Counted from the stretch's first letter, positions 54,129 through 62,679 are shown. The stretch is 64,000 nt of DNA from Ruegeria sp. Ofav3-42 (GCF_022347725.1 NZ_JAKRGB010000006.1:62001-126000), one strand, 5' to 3'. A program made the numbers and translations. The notes: generated from the sequence alone by a model not told the origin.

Positions 54129-54832
54129 CCTCGGCTTAATGCCGTGGCGATGGCGTGGGTCGTGTTTTGCGCGCCAAGCTTGGCCCGGGCGCTCTCAATG
54201 TAGACGCGCAGAGTGTGTTCGGAAATCGATAAGGAATGCGCGACCTGCGCGCGACTGTAGCCCAAAGCAAGCAAAGTCATCGCGTCCACCTCACGCGGCG
54301 ACAAACTACGAGAGGACTCAGGTTGACGGTCACTTTCGAACTCCAGCGCCTTTCGGTTGAAGTAGTGGGCAATCAAGATCAGTTCGCGGCCATGCGTTTC
54401 GATAAATTTCCGCCAGGCCGCGTCATCACAGGAATGGTTTACCGTAAACAGGGCGAATTGCCCGTTCGGTCCGCGGATCGGAATGGAATAACCTTGGTTG
54501 CCAACGCCGTGATCCTGCGCATCCCTTAGAAAGTTCTTTGCTACTTTTCCCGACCAATCCAGTGTCTTCCAATCGACTGGGTGGAACCGTTGGAAACAGC
54601 CAAGAATAACTGGATCTATACGATGATAATTCCGCTCTCGGTACCTTTCGGCCCAAGTGTCGGGATAGGTCGTATAGCCATATTGATCCCCAGCACCATC
54701 AACCCAATGATAGATAAGGTGTTCGACCTGCAGCCTGTCCCGCAAACGAACAGCAACATCGCTTAACTCATCAAGCGTGCTGGTGTTTTCCAAGTCCTCC
54801 AGAACCTGGCTCATATCGAGTTTTGTTCCCAT
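54113..54832 (-). CDS. luxR: LuxR-family quorum-sensing transcriptional regulator
   Basis: 239 residues from ATG 54832 (ATG 54814 is an alternative; neither has a strong ribosome binding site). The N-terminal autoinducer domain has the AHL-pocket pattern LIYHWVDGAG, then TYPDTWAERYRERNYHRIDPV with conserved Trp, Tyr and Asp. The C-terminal LuxR/FixJ-type helix-turn-helix is LSPREVDAMTLLALGYSRAQ ... LRVYIESARAKLGAQN. It should bind the AHL made by the adjacent luxI and control target genes. Its 5' end overlaps the small upstream ORF by 62 bases, suggesting translational coupling. Confidence 0.93.
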   Translation of the reverse strand: MGTKLDMSQVLEDLENTSTLDELSDVAVRLRDRLQVEHLIYHWVDGAGDQYGYTTYPDTWAERYRERNYHRIDPVILGCFQRFHPVDWKTLDWSGKVAKNFLRDAQDHGVGNQGYSIPIRGPNGQFALFTVNHSCDDAAWRKFIETHGRELILIAHYFNRKALEFESDRQPESSRSLSPREVDAMTLLALGYSRAQVAHSLSISEHTLRVYIESARAKLGAQNTTHAIATALSRGLIVV

Positions 54833-54989
54833 CCGCGGGCGCCCGAACCTCATTCTTACTGGACGCAATCTCGGCTGCGGCGATCAGTTTGGTGTCATCC
54901 AACTGCTCGGCCAGCGCGGTCAAACCGTTTTCAACAGCAAAGGCGCTGAGGTCCGACAGAACGTCCAGTATCCACTCATTTTGCGCCAT
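54771..54989 (-). CDS. Small protein upstream of and overlapping luxR
   Basis: 72 residues from ATG 54989, with GGAGAG about 8 bases upstream, the best start signal in the luxR region. The first half is an acidic amphipathic helix (MAQNEWILDVLSDLSAFA) followed by LTALAEQLDDTKLIAAAEIA. The tail (about 25 residues) is basic and low in structure, and it lies in the part overlapping luxR. A similar short frame before luxR seems to be a family habit in roseobacters, which supports it being real. Function unknown; a coupling or antagonist peptide for LuxR is inference. Confidence 0.6.
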   Translation of the reverse strand: MAQNEWILDVLSDLSAFAVENGLTALAEQLDDTKLIAAAEIASSKNEVRAPADGNKTRYEPGSGGLGKHQHA

Positions 54990-55008
54990 CAGGGTCTCTC
55001 CGAAACGG

Positions 55009-55024
55009 TTAACGAAGGGTTAAC
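55009..55024 (-). promoter_or_regulatory. CtrA-type box upstream of the small ORF-luxR unit
   Basis: TTAA-CGAAGGG-TTAAC matches TTAA-N7-TTAAC on both strands (nearly palindromic). It is 20-35 bases before the small ORF's ATG, where a regulator could block or recruit RNA polymerase. It lies 2 bases from the lux-box-like dyad. Confidence 0.6.
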
Positions 55025-55026
55025 AC

Positions 55027-55046
55027 AACCATAGCATGTACAGGTT
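55027..55046 (-). promoter_or_regulatory. Lux-box-like dyad upstream of the luxR unit
   Basis: On the minus strand the 20-base element begins AACCTGTA, identical in its ACCTGTA part to the left half of the canonical lux box, with a central CATG and ending TGGTT (AACC/GGTT outer arms). The inner right half diverges. LuxR autoregulation would be expected if it binds. Confidence 0.45.
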
Positions 55047-55130
55047 TTTTTGGCCTATTCACTGGTTTCTACTCCCCAAAAACAGTGAGGGATAAGGAGA
55101 TAAGTAATTGAAATTACAGCAATTAAGCTC

Positions 55131-55175
55131 AAAAAAGGATCACCCGCGAACCGGTAAAGCGATTCGCGGGCGATC
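55131..55175 (-). terminator. Terminator of ccr
   Basis: Read on the minus strand, CCCGCGAA and TTCGCGGG (with flanking GATC pairs) form a stem about 23 bases after the ccr stop, followed by CCTTTTTTGAGC. The rest of the 208-base gap (54990-55197) holds the two regulatory elements of the luxR unit. Confidence 0.85.
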
Positions 55176-55197
55176 TCGACAAAAATTTTGGAATTGG

Positions 55198-56484
55198 TTA
55201 GCCGCGCGCGGCCAGAACCTCTTCCAAAGTGCGCATACCGGTCTGTGGCGCCTGAACCAGAACAGACATATTGCCCGGTTTATGTTCGTTACGCATCATC
55301 TTCATGTGCGCTTCGGGCAAGTCCTGCCAGGTGAACACTTCGGACATGCACGGATCCAGACGGCGCTCAACCATCAGCTGGTTTGCGGCCGAGGCTTGCT
55401 TGAGGTGCGCAAAGTGTGACCCCTGCAGGCGCTTCTGGTGCATCCACATGTAGCGCACGTCAAAGGTCAGGTTGTAGCCGGTGGTACCAGCACAGATCAC
55501 GACCATGCCGCCTTTTTTCACGACGAAGGTCGAAACCGGGAAAGTGCTTTCGCCCGGGTGTTCGAAGACCATGTCGACGTTTACGCCTTTGCCGGTGATA
55601 TCCCAGATGGCCTTGCCGAACTTACGCGCTTCTTTAAACCACTCGGCATATTCCGGCGTGTTCACTGTGGGCAACTGACCCCAGCAGTTGAAGTCCTTAC
55701 GGTTCAGGACGCCTTTGGCGCCAAGCCCCATGACAAAGTCACGCTTGCTTTCGTCCGAGATCACACCGATCGCATTTGCGCCCGCAGTGTTGATCAGCTG
55801 GATCGCGTAGGAACCCAAACCACCCGATGCGCCCCAAACCAAAACGTTCTGGCCCGGCTTCAGATCGTGCGGCTCGTGGCCGAACAGCATGCGGTACGCG
55901 GTGGCCAAAGTCAGCGTGTAGCAGGCGCTTTCTTCCCAGGTCAGATGCTTGGGACGCGGCATCAGCTGCTGTGCCTGAACGTTGGTGAACTGCGCGAACG
56001 AACCATCGGGCGTCTCATAACCCCAGATACGCTGCGAGTCCGAGTACATCGGGTCGCCACCGTTACAGGCTTCGTCGTCGCCATCATCCTGGTTGCAGTG
56101 GATTACGACTTCGTCGCCGACCTTCCAGCGCTTCACCTTGTCGCCAACGGCCCAAACGATGCCCGAAGCATCCGAACCAGCGATGTGGAAAGGCTGGCCG
56201 TGGCCGTCAAACGGGCTGATCGGCTTACCCAGCGAGGCCCAGACGCCGTTGTAGTTGACGCCGGCCGCCATCACGAGAACCAGGACTTCGTGGCTGTCCA
56301 GTTTCGGGACATCCACCACTTCCAGTTGCATGGCCGTGTTCGGCTCGCCGTGGCGTTCCTTGCGGATGGCCCACGCATACATTTGTTTCGGGACATATCC
56401 CATCGGGGGGATTTCGCCCATCTCATAGAGGTCTTTTTCCGGTGCCTCGTACGACGCGATGCCGCTGTCGGTGTCCAGAGCCAT
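55198..56484 (-). CDS. ccr: Crotonyl-CoA carboxylase/reductase
   Basis: 428 residues, the standard length. MDR-superfamily enoyl-thioester reductase that carboxylates crotonyl-CoA reductively to ethylmalonyl-CoA with NADPH and CO2, the key step of the ethylmalonyl-CoA pathway. Features are the N-terminal KDLYEMGEIPPMGYVPKQMY, the GroES-like metal-site remnant CNQDDGDDEACNGGDPMYSD, and the NADPH loop LVWGASGGLGSYAIQL. ATG 56484 is preceded by AAGGAGG. With ecm at 58130 it forms the assimilation route for acetyl-CoA in cells without isocitrate lyase. Confidence 0.96.
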   Translation of the reverse strand: MALDTDSGIASYEAPEKDLYEMGEIPPMGYVPKQMYAWAIRKERHGEPNTAMQLEVVDVPKLDSHEVLVLVMAAGVNYNGVWASLGKPISPFDGHGQPFHIAGSDASGIVWAVGDKVKRWKVGDEVVIHCNQDDGDDEACNGGDPMYSDSQRIWGYETPDGSFAQFTNVQAQQLMPRPKHLTWEESACYTLTLATAYRMLFGHEPHDLKPGQNVLVWGASGGLGSYAIQLINTAGANAIGVISDESKRDFVMGLGAKGVLNRKDFNCWGQLPTVNTPEYAEWFKEARKFGKAIWDITGKGVNVDMVFEHPGESTFPVSTFVVKKGGMVVICAGTTGYNLTFDVRYMWMHQKRLQGSHFAHLKQASAANQLMVERRLDPCMSEVFTWQDLPEAHMKMMRNEHKPGNMSVLVQAPQTGMRTLEEVLAARG

Positions 56485-56516
56485 GTTGGCCTCCTTTATT
56501 CAAAACCATTGCCGCG

Positions 56517-56571
56517 ATGCAGAATCGCTTGCATTAACCGATGGAATATTGGCCTTCGAGAAATAATGCAA
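56517..56571 (-). promoter_or_regulatory. TGCAT-rich inverted repeats upstream of ccr
   Basis: TTGCATTA (56529-56536) and TAATGCAA (56564-56571) are a perfect inverted pair 27 bases apart, and ATGCA (56517-56521) forms a further dyad with the first TGCAT. They lie 33-87 bases before the ccr ATG. In related bacteria RamB-type regulators control ccr and ecm through TTGCA-like sites; assignment here is inference. Confidence 0.45.
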
Positions 56572-56596
56572 TAGATTTTGGTGCTATTTTGAAATT

Positions 56597-57985
56597 TTAT
56601 GACCCAGCGGATGCAGAAACTTCTTTCGCGACCGCAGCATCATCCCCGCCTGAATTCAGCGGGGCTGAGGCCGCATAGTAGTGCAATAGATCAACCCTTT
56701 GGCCGGATTGAGAAATTTTTCCGGCATTTCGCTTGAGTATCCGCCTCTCGACCAGTTGGTTGATGGCATCCTTGATCGAGGTCCGGTTTTCTTTGTCCGA
56801 AATTCCGTTGCGTCGCATATGATCGGCAATCAGGTCGATAGCATCGGCCTCGGACATTTCTCCGTGCTCTTGCACCAGCCAACACGCGGCTGGTGCCGGG
56901 ACCAGGGGGATTGCATCACTTATCCGCGCCATCAGGTCGCGCGCCAGATCGGTCATCAAATCCCGCTTATGCGTCGCCCGAAAAGCGTGCAGCGATATTG
57001 GTTCGCCGTATCTGACAGACGCCAGACCGAACCTCTTGTAACGGCCAATAACGCGCCGCCAGACCTGTTTGAGAATCCACCGGGTGATCACTCCGATTCT
57101 GGCGCGAAATCGGCGTTCAGTGCCAAGCGCGGCCCGGGTCAGGATTGTGTCCTCCAACACGCGGTCATAGTTCAGCGCCACCGGCACGAACACCACGTCG
57201 CGCCCGTCTACGGTGGTTCCGTCGATTATGTACTTGAGCAGCCCAAGCTTCGGGCGCCCCAGACCACCCGTGAGGCTCAGCCCCCCTTCAGGGAACATGG
57301 CCTGAGTGACGCCGGCTTCGGTCGCATGCCGTACGTAGCAGGACAGAATCTGCCGATACAGATCACTACCCGACCTGCGGCGGATAAAGTATGCCCCCAT
57401 CGCACGGATCAACCGGCTTAGCGGCCAGACACGAGCCCACTCGCCCACCGCATATGACAAGGCGGAATGTTCCGCAGCAAGATACGTAACCAACACGTAA
57501 TCCATGTTGCTGCGATGATTCATGACAAAAACAACCGTTGCATCCGGATCAATGTTCTTGACCGCCGTTTCGTCCTGGTAGCTGAGACGCACATGATAGA
57601 ACGCATTGCTCAACAACCGGGCCACGCGGATCGCAAAGCTGAAATAGGCAACGGCAGAAAAGGAGGGGACAATCTCCCGCGCGTAACGCCGGGCCTTCTC
57701 GAACGCCACCGCCTCGGGGACCCCTGTTTCGCGTGCATGTTCCTGAACCGCCTGCCCCACCTGCGGGTCATAGATCAGGCGTTGGATCATGTCGTGACGG
57801 CGCGCCAATTTAAAGGGTTGAATCGGCCGCTGCAGGCGAGTGTTCAATTGTTTGACGGCCCGTTCAAGGCGGCGTCGAAAGAACCATCGCACTGATGGAA
57901 ACAGAAAATGCGAAGCCAGAGTGACCATGGCAAACACCACGATCAGCAAAAACAGCCAAAGCGGAAGTTCCACGGTCTGAGTCAT
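56597..57985 (-). CDS. PlsC/PlsB-type glycerophosphate acyltransferase family membrane protein
   Basis: 462 residues from ATG 57985 (upstream start 58060 also possible). An N-terminal membrane helix (ELPLWLFLLIVVFAMVTLA) is followed by a helical region and the acyltransferase domain. The HX4D motif is in VMNHRSNMDYVLV, and the phosphate-binding FPEG block in QAMFPEGGLSLTGGLGRPKL. The C-terminal third resembles GPAT-type extensions, with a low-complexity tail. The family transfers acyl chains to glycerol 3-phosphate or lysophosphatidate. Its placement between ccr and ecm is conserved-looking but its relation to that pathway is unclear. Confidence 0.82.
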   Translation of the reverse strand: MTQTVELPLWLFLLIVVFAMVTLASHFLFPSVRWFFRRRLERAVKQLNTRLQRPIQPFKLARRHDMIQRLIYDPQVGQAVQEHARETGVPEAVAFEKARRYAREIVPSFSAVAYFSFAIRVARLLSNAFYHVRLSYQDETAVKNIDPDATVVFVMNHRSNMDYVLVTYLAAEHSALSYAVGEWARVWPLSRLIRAMGAYFIRRRSGSDLYRQILSCYVRHATEAGVTQAMFPEGGLSLTGGLGRPKLGLLKYIIDGTTVDGRDVVFVPVALNYDRVLEDTILTRAALGTERRFRARIGVITRWILKQVWRRVIGRYKRFGLASVRYGEPISLHAFRATHKRDLMTDLARDLMARISDAIPLVPAPAACWLVQEHGEMSEADAIDLIADHMRRNGISDKENRTSIKDAINQLVERRILKRNAGKISQSGQRVDLLHYYAASAPLNSGGDDAAVAKEVSASAGS

Positions 57986-58129
57986 GCACGCACCCTGCCA
58001 CCAAATATAATGGGCTACAATCTGAAGAACCAGATATGCCGCGATGCAGCGAATTGACATATCCCGAAAATTGCGCTTTAGAGGCCGTGAACGTAATTTT
58101 GTTGCCCACCTAACTCACGAGGTCCAGCT

Positions 58130-60097
58130 ATGACGCAGACGCAGAAAGATCGCCCCTGGCTCATCCGAACCTATGCCGGTCATTCCACCGCCAAAGCGTC
58201 AAACGCATTGTATCGTGGGAACCTTGCAAAGGGTCAGACGGGTCTTTCTGTTGCGTTCGATCTGCCGACTCAGACCGGGTATGACAGCGACCACACTCTG
58301 GCGCGCGGCGAAGTGGGCAAAGTGGGTGTGCCCGTCTGCCATCTGGGTGACATGCGGGTGCTGTTTGACGAGATCCCTCTGGAACAGATGAACACGTCGA
58401 TGACGATCAACGCGACGGCCCCTTGGCTGCTTGCGCTATATATCGCCGTGGCAGAGGAACAAGGCGCGGATGTCTCCAAGCTGCAGGGCACCGTTCAGAA
58501 CGATCTGATCAAGGAATACCTGAGCCGCGGCACCTATGTCTGCCCGCCGAAGCCGTCGCTGAAGATGATCGCGGACGTAGCAGAGTATTGCTATACGAAC
58601 GTGCCGAAATGGAACCCGATGAATGTGTGTTCCTATCACCTGCAAGAGGCTGGCGCGACGCCGGAACAGGAACTGGCTTATGCTCTGGCCACAGCCATCG
58701 CTGTGCTGGATGAGCTTCGCCCCCGTGTCCCAGCGGAAGATTTCCCCGCACTTTGCGGACGGATTTCGTTTTTTGTGAACGCGGGCATCCGGTTTGTCAC
58801 CGAGATGTGCAAAATGCGCGCCTTTGTTGATCTTTGGGACGAAATCCTGCAAGAGCGCTACGGCGTTGAGAACGCAAAATTCCGCCGTTTCCGCTATGGC
58901 GTTCAGGTCAACTCGCTGGGCCTGACGGAGCAGCAGCCAGAGAACAACGTCTACCGCATCCTGATCGAGATGCTGGCCGTTACTTTGTCGAAAAAAGCCC
59001 GCGCACGTGCGGTGCAATTGCCCGCATGGAATGAAGCACTCGGTTTGCCGCGCCCATGGGATCAGCAATGGTCGATGCGGATGCAGCAAATTCTGGCTTA
59101 TGAAACCGACCTTTTGGAGTACGGGGACCTGTTCGACGGCAACCCGGCCGTGGAGGCGAAGGTCGAAGAACTGAAGGAAGGCGCTCGCGCCGAATTGGCC
59201 AACCTGGATTCCATGGGCGGCGCGGTTGCTTCGATCGAGTATATGAAGTCCCGCCTGGTGGATTCGAATGCGGAACGCCTGAACCGAATCGAGCGGAATG
59301 AAACCGTTGTCGTTGGCGTAAACAAATGGATCGAAGGCGAACCCTCGCCCCTGCAAACCGAAGATGGCGGCATCATGGTCGTCGATCCGGCCGTTGAGCA
59401 GGAACAAATCGACCGCCTGAATGAATGGCGCAGCGATCGCGACGACGCAGCCGTCGCGGCTGCGCTGGCCGCACTGCGCGAAGCAGCACAGACCGGAGCC
59501 AACGTCATGGAGCCGTCGATCGCGGCAGCCAAGGCTGGCGTCACCACCGGTGAATGGGCAGAAGAAATGCGCAAAGTCTACGGCACCTATAGGGGGCCAA
59601 CCGGCGTGTCGGGTTCGGTCTCAAACAAGACTGAAGGATTGGACGGCCTGCGCGCCGCGGTGGATGCGGTCAGCGACAAGCTGGGTCGCCGCCTGAAATT
59701 CCTGGTGGGAAAACCCGGCCTGGATGGTCACTCGAACGGCGCCGAACAGATCGCGTTCCGCGCACGCGATTGCGGCATGGACATCAGCTATGAAGGCATT
59801 CGTCTGACGCCTGAGGAAATTGTGACCGCCGCTGCCGAAGACGATGCGCATGTGATTGGCCTGTCGATCCTGTCCGGAAGTCATATTCCGTTGGTACAGG
59901 ATGTCATGACCCGCCTGCGCGACGCAGGTCTGGGCCATATTCCGGTCGTTGTCGGTGGTATCATTCCCGATGACGATTCCGCCAAGCTAAAGGCCATGGG
60001 CGTCGCGAAAATCTATACACCCAAGAATTTTGAGTTGAATGCGATCATGGGCGACATCGTTACCCTGGTCGATCCACAAAACCTCGCGGCTGAATAA
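58130..60097 (+). CDS. ecm: Ethylmalonyl-CoA mutase (B12-dependent)
   Basis: 655 residues, typical for Ecm (shorter than methylmalonyl-CoA mutase). The N-terminal barrel begins DRPWLIRTYAGHSTAKASNAL and has the CoA-site segment SLAFDLPTQTGYDSDHTLAR-like (here VAFDLPTQTGYDSDHTLARG). The C-terminal cobalamin domain has the Dx(H)xxG motif as GLDGHSNGAEQIAFRARDCG. It converts (2R)-ethylmalonyl-CoA to methylsuccinyl-CoA in the ethylmalonyl-CoA pathway using adenosylcobalamin, which fits the cobU/cobC-like genes. It is divergent from the acyltransferase gene across a 144-base gap. Confidence 0.95.
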   Translation: MTQTQKDRPWLIRTYAGHSTAKASNALYRGNLAKGQTGLSVAFDLPTQTGYDSDHTLARGEVGKVGVPVCHLGDMRVLFDEIPLEQMNTSMTINATAPWLLALYIAVAEEQGADVSKLQGTVQNDLIKEYLSRGTYVCPPKPSLKMIADVAEYCYTNVPKWNPMNVCSYHLQEAGATPEQELAYALATAIAVLDELRPRVPAEDFPALCGRISFFVNAGIRFVTEMCKMRAFVDLWDEILQERYGVENAKFRRFRYGVQVNSLGLTEQQPENNVYRILIEMLAVTLSKKARARAVQLPAWNEALGLPRPWDQQWSMRMQQILAYETDLLEYGDLFDGNPAVEAKVEELKEGARAELANLDSMGGAVASIEYMKSRLVDSNAERLNRIERNETVVVGVNKWIEGEPSPLQTEDGGIMVVDPAVEQEQIDRLNEWRSDRDDAAVAAALAALREAAQTGANVMEPSIAAAKAGVTTGEWAEEMRKVYGTYRGPTGVSGSVSNKTEGLDGLRAAVDAVSDKLGRRLKFLVGKPGLDGHSNGAEQIAFRARDCGMDISYEGIRLTPEEIVTAAAEDDAHVIGLSILSGSHIPLVQDVMTRLRDAGLGHIPVVVGGIIPDDDSAKLKAMGVAKIYTPKNFELNAIMGDIVTLVDPQNLAAE

Positions 60098-60126
60098 CAA
60101 ATCGGCATTTTTTGTTCGTCCTGTTT

Positions 60127-60151
60127 CTATCCCCTGACTAAAAGGGGATAG
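60127..60151 (+). terminator. Hairpin downstream of ecm
   Basis: CTATCCCCT and AGGGGATAG make a perfect 9-bp stem with a 7-base loop, 29 bases after the ecm stop, followed by ATAATCCTT. Probably a terminator, with a weak T-tract. Confidence 0.6.
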
Positions 60152-60216
60152 ATAATCCTTCTGTTTGGAATTACGGTGTGCCATCGGGGGCACCGTCAAA
60201 TAACCAATGGAGAAGA

Positions 60217-60537
60217 ATGGTGGGGACAAATCTTGAAAACCTGTCACGTAAAGAACTGCTGGAATTACGCGATCAGGTTGAAAAAGCGCTGGTAGACGCC
60301 GAAAAACGCGAACGGAAAGAGGCATTGCAGGCTGCTGAAAAAGCCGCGGCGGAATTCGGATTTTCTTTGTCAGAACTGGCAAAGGATTCACCGCTTTCTA
60401 CCAAAGGCCCGAAATCAAATGCGAAATACCGCAACCCGGCTAATCCAAAACAAACATGGTCGGGTCGGGGACGTAAACCGCAATGGATTCATGACGCGTT
60501 GAAATCCGGTGCAGATATCTCGGATTTGGAAATCTGA
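60217..60537 (+). CDS. H-NS family nucleoid-associated protein
   Basis: 106 residues from ATG 60217 with GGAG upstream; the earlier in-frame start has no such site. The N-terminal coiled coil (LSRKELLELRDQVEKALVDA on to about residue 50) oligomerises. The C-terminus has the AT-hook-like H-NS DNA-binding motif in KQTWSGRGRKPQWIHDALKSG. Such proteins coat AT-rich DNA and silence acquired genes. A short hairpin (CGGTG..GCC/GGCACCG) lies upstream at about 60174-60199. It is followed by deoD after 24 bases. Confidence 0.93.
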   Translation: MVGTNLENLSRKELLELRDQVEKALVDAEKRERKEALQAAEKAAAEFGFSLSELAKDSPLSTKGPKSNAKYRNPANPKQTWSGRGRKPQWIHDALKSGADISDLEI

Positions 60538-60561
60538 AGTCTAATTGGAACTGATCCCAAA

Positions 60562-61275
60562 ATGACAATTCATATTGGCGCCGAAAAAGGCGATATCGCA
60601 GAAACAGTTCTTTTGCCCGGTGATCCTTATCGGGCAAAATGGGCGGCCGAAACGTTTTTGGAAGACGTAAAGCAGGTCAATGACGTGCGGGGCATGCTGG
60701 GCTTTACCGGAAACTGGAAAGGTAATCCCGTCACAATTCAGGGTAGCGGTATGGGAATGCCGTCCCTCTCGATCTACGTCAACGAACTGATCCGGGATTT
60801 CGGTGCTAAAACACTGATCCGCATCGGTTCCTGCGGTGGAATGCAGGACAGCGTCAATGTCCGGGACGTCATCCTTGCGATGACCTCGACCACGCTCAGC
60901 ACGCCGTCGCGCGGCATCATGAAAGAGCTGAACTTTGCCCCCTGCGCCGATTGGGGCCTACTTCAGGGCGCGGCTCAGGCAGCGGCTGCCAAAGGCACGC
61001 CAACCCATGTCGGTGGCATCTATTCGTCGGATGTTTTCTACGATGAGCGCCCCGACCTGAACGAACAGATGGTTCGGCACGGTATTCTCGGGGTCGAGAT
61101 GGAAGCTGCTGAATTGTATGTTCTCGCAGCACGCCACAAGTGCCGGGCACTGGCTGTTCTAACCGTTTCCGATCACTTGCTGACCGGAGAAGCGTTGCCG
61201 TCTTCCGAGCGCGAGCGCAGCTTCGGGGATATGGTTGAAATCGCCCTGCAAGCAGCATTCCCAGCGTCACAGTAA
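60562..61275 (+). CDS. deoD: Purine nucleoside phosphorylase (DeoD type)
   Basis: 237 residues, hexameric-PNP size. Motifs are [21 protein letters not shown] with the phosphate-binding GD and [10 protein letters not shown], and the nucleoside-site [10 protein letters not shown] followed by [13 protein letters not shown]. It splits purine nucleosides with phosphate. With the nucleoside-like ABC importer (44341-49031) it would form a salvage route; that link is inference because the two are 11 kb apart. A terminator-like hairpin follows at 61283-61304. Confidence 0.95.
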   Translation: MTIHIGAEKGDIAETVLLPGDPYRAKWAAETFLEDVKQVNDVRGMLGFTGNWKGNPVTIQGSGMGMPSLSIYVNELIRDFGAKTLIRIGSCGGMQDSVNVRDVILAMTSTTLSTPSRGIMKELNFAPCADWGLLQGAAQAAAAKGTPTHVGGIYSSDVFYDERPDLNEQMVRHGILGVEMEAAELYVLAARHKCRALAVLTVSDHLLTGEALPSSERERSFGDMVEIALQAAFPASQ

Positions 61276-61282
61276 GACCGCG

Positions 61283-61304
61283 CAGGGTGGGAAACACCAC
61301 CCTG
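61283..61304. terminator. Bidirectional hairpin after deoD
   Basis: CAGGGTGG and CCACCCTG form an 8-bp perfect stem with a 6-base loop between the deoD stop (61275) and the convergent small gene's stop (61313). No long T-run on either strand. Confidence 0.55.
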
Positions 61305-61312
61305 TCCGCATC

Positions 61313-61501
61313 CTACTTGTCCTTCAGACAACGTGTTGGCGAGTCAGCGCCCTGTTGCTGTGCCCCGCAAAATGCACAGACCCAAACGCCTTCTTTCCGG
61401 TGTTGCCGCCAACGGCAATCGCGGGTCAATGATGACGTGCGTGACCGCCACAAAAAATATGCAAATACACCGCCAGCGAGGATGAGAAGCAAAATGGGCA
61501 T
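61313..61501 (-). CDS. Small membrane-anchored zinc-ribbon-like protein
   Basis: 62 residues. An N-terminal membrane helix (ILLLILAGGVFAYFLW) is followed by a basic segment and a CxxC-type module, C29 then CAFC (about residues 41-44) and a further Cys near the end. This is a short-protein pattern seen in Rhodobacteraceae but without a known function. It is the last gene of a minus-strand stretch starting with sdhB. Real rather than shadow is suggested by the clear topology and by codon use like its neighbours. Confidence 0.65.
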   Translation of the reverse strand: MPILLLILAGGVFAYFLWRSRTSSLTRDCRWRQHRKEGVWVCAFCGAQQQGADSPTRCLKDK

Positions 61502-61549
61502 GTCAATGCATGGCCCATTTTGAGTGCTTACCGCAAGCCCAACGTCGCT

Positions 61550-61696
61550 TTAAGCAGCGTTTGCGTATTCGAACAGTTCTGGTTCGCGTTGATCTTCCGC
61601 CGCCGCAGGAACAGGCGAATAGTATGCCCAAGCTTGATCTAGCAACTCCAGCGCTTCGGCAGGACTTGTCGTGGATTGTGGTTCTTGATTTTGCAT
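61550..61696 (-). CDS. Small acidic protein
   Basis: 48 residues from ATG 61696, chosen because the longer frame is compositionally poor. The protein has the helix ALELLDQAWAYYSPVP and a tail ending ELFEYANAA. I cannot name a family. The start has only a weak GGAA upstream. It lies downstream of sdhB on the same strand with about 137 bases between, which is noncoding with no feature I can see. Confidence 0.5.
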   Translation of the reverse strand: MQNQEPQSTTSPAEALELLDQAWAYYSPVPAAAEDQREPELFEYANAA

Positions 61697-61833
61697 CGGA
61701 GCGGTTCCGTTCTCGGTAACATCACTCCTCCCTGATCGAAAGATAGCGGGGATCGAGGGGCGTCGCATTGCATAAATTTGCAATCTCGACATGCGCTCAC
61801 CGCAAGGCGGCAAGCGCATGATTTTAAACCGCT

Positions 61834-62613
61834 TTAAACCGCGCGATCGACCATCATCTTCTTGATTTCGGCAATTGCCTTGGCCGGGTTCAGACCCTTC
61901 GGGCAGGTCTTGGCGCAGTTCATGATCGTGTGGCAGCGATACAGTTTGAAGGGATCTTCCAACTCGTCCAAGCGCTCACCCGTCGCTTCATCCCGGCTGT
62001 CGATGATCCAGCGATATGCATGCAGCAACGCGGCGGGGCCAAGGTAACGGTCCCCATTCCACCAATAGCTCGGGCACGAGGTCGAGCAGCTAGCACACAT
62101 CACGCATTCGTACAGACCATCCAGCTTTTTGCGGTCTTCGATGGATTGCTTCCACTCTTTCGCGGGACGGTTCGTTTTGGTTTCCAGCCACGGCATGATG
62201 CTTGCATGCTGTGCGTAGAAATGGGTCAGGTCGGGAATCAGATCCTTAACCACCGGCATGTGCGGCAGCGGATAGATTTTCACGTCGCCCTTGATCTCAT
62301 CCATCCCGTAGATGCAGGCCAAGGTGTTAATCCCGTCGATATTCATCGCGCAGGATCCGCAAATCCCCTCGCGGCAAGAACGCCGGAACGTCAGCGTCGG
62401 GTCGATCTCATTCTTGATCTTGATCAGCGCATCCAGAACCATCGGACCGCAGCTGTCCATATCGACGAAGTAGGTGTCGACGCGAGGGTTTTGGCCATCG
62501 TCCGGGTTCCAGCGGTAGATCTGAAACTTACGAACGTTGGTCGCGCCTTCAGGCTTGGGCCAGGTTTTTCCGGTCGTGATCCGGGAGTTCTTTGGCAGGG
62601 TGAGTTGTACCAT
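61834..62613 (-). CDS. sdhB: Succinate dehydrogenase iron-sulfur subunit
   Basis: 259 residues. The three cluster ligand sets are intact: [2Fe-2S] in [20 protein letters not shown], [4Fe-4S] in [18 protein letters not shown] and [3Fe-4S] in [20 protein letters not shown]. SdhB carries electrons from SdhA's FAD to the membrane quinone site. No sdhA, sdhC or sdhD is next to it in the window: upstream lies a divergent glycosyltransferase gene, so its partners must be elsewhere or beyond 64000. The promoter is in the 162-base gap, where ATAGATATAC near 62640 could be a -10 region. Confidence 0.97.
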   Translation of the reverse strand: MVQLTLPKNSRITTGKTWPKPEGATNVRKFQIYRWNPDDGQNPRVDTYFVDMDSCGPMVLDALIKIKNEIDPTLTFRRSCREGICGSCAMNIDGINTLACIYGMDEIKGDVKIYPLPHMPVVKDLIPDLTHFYAQHASIMPWLETKTNRPAKEWKQSIEDRKKLDGLYECVMCASCSTSCPSYWWNGDRYLGPAALLHAYRWIIDSRDEATGERLDELEDPFKLYRCHTIMNCAKTCPKGLNPAKAIAEIKKMMVDRAV

Positions 62614-62679
62614 TTCCGACCTCGCTAAAATCCCGCCAATAGATATACTCCGCAGCGCAGAAAGCCAACCTTTAACCTT

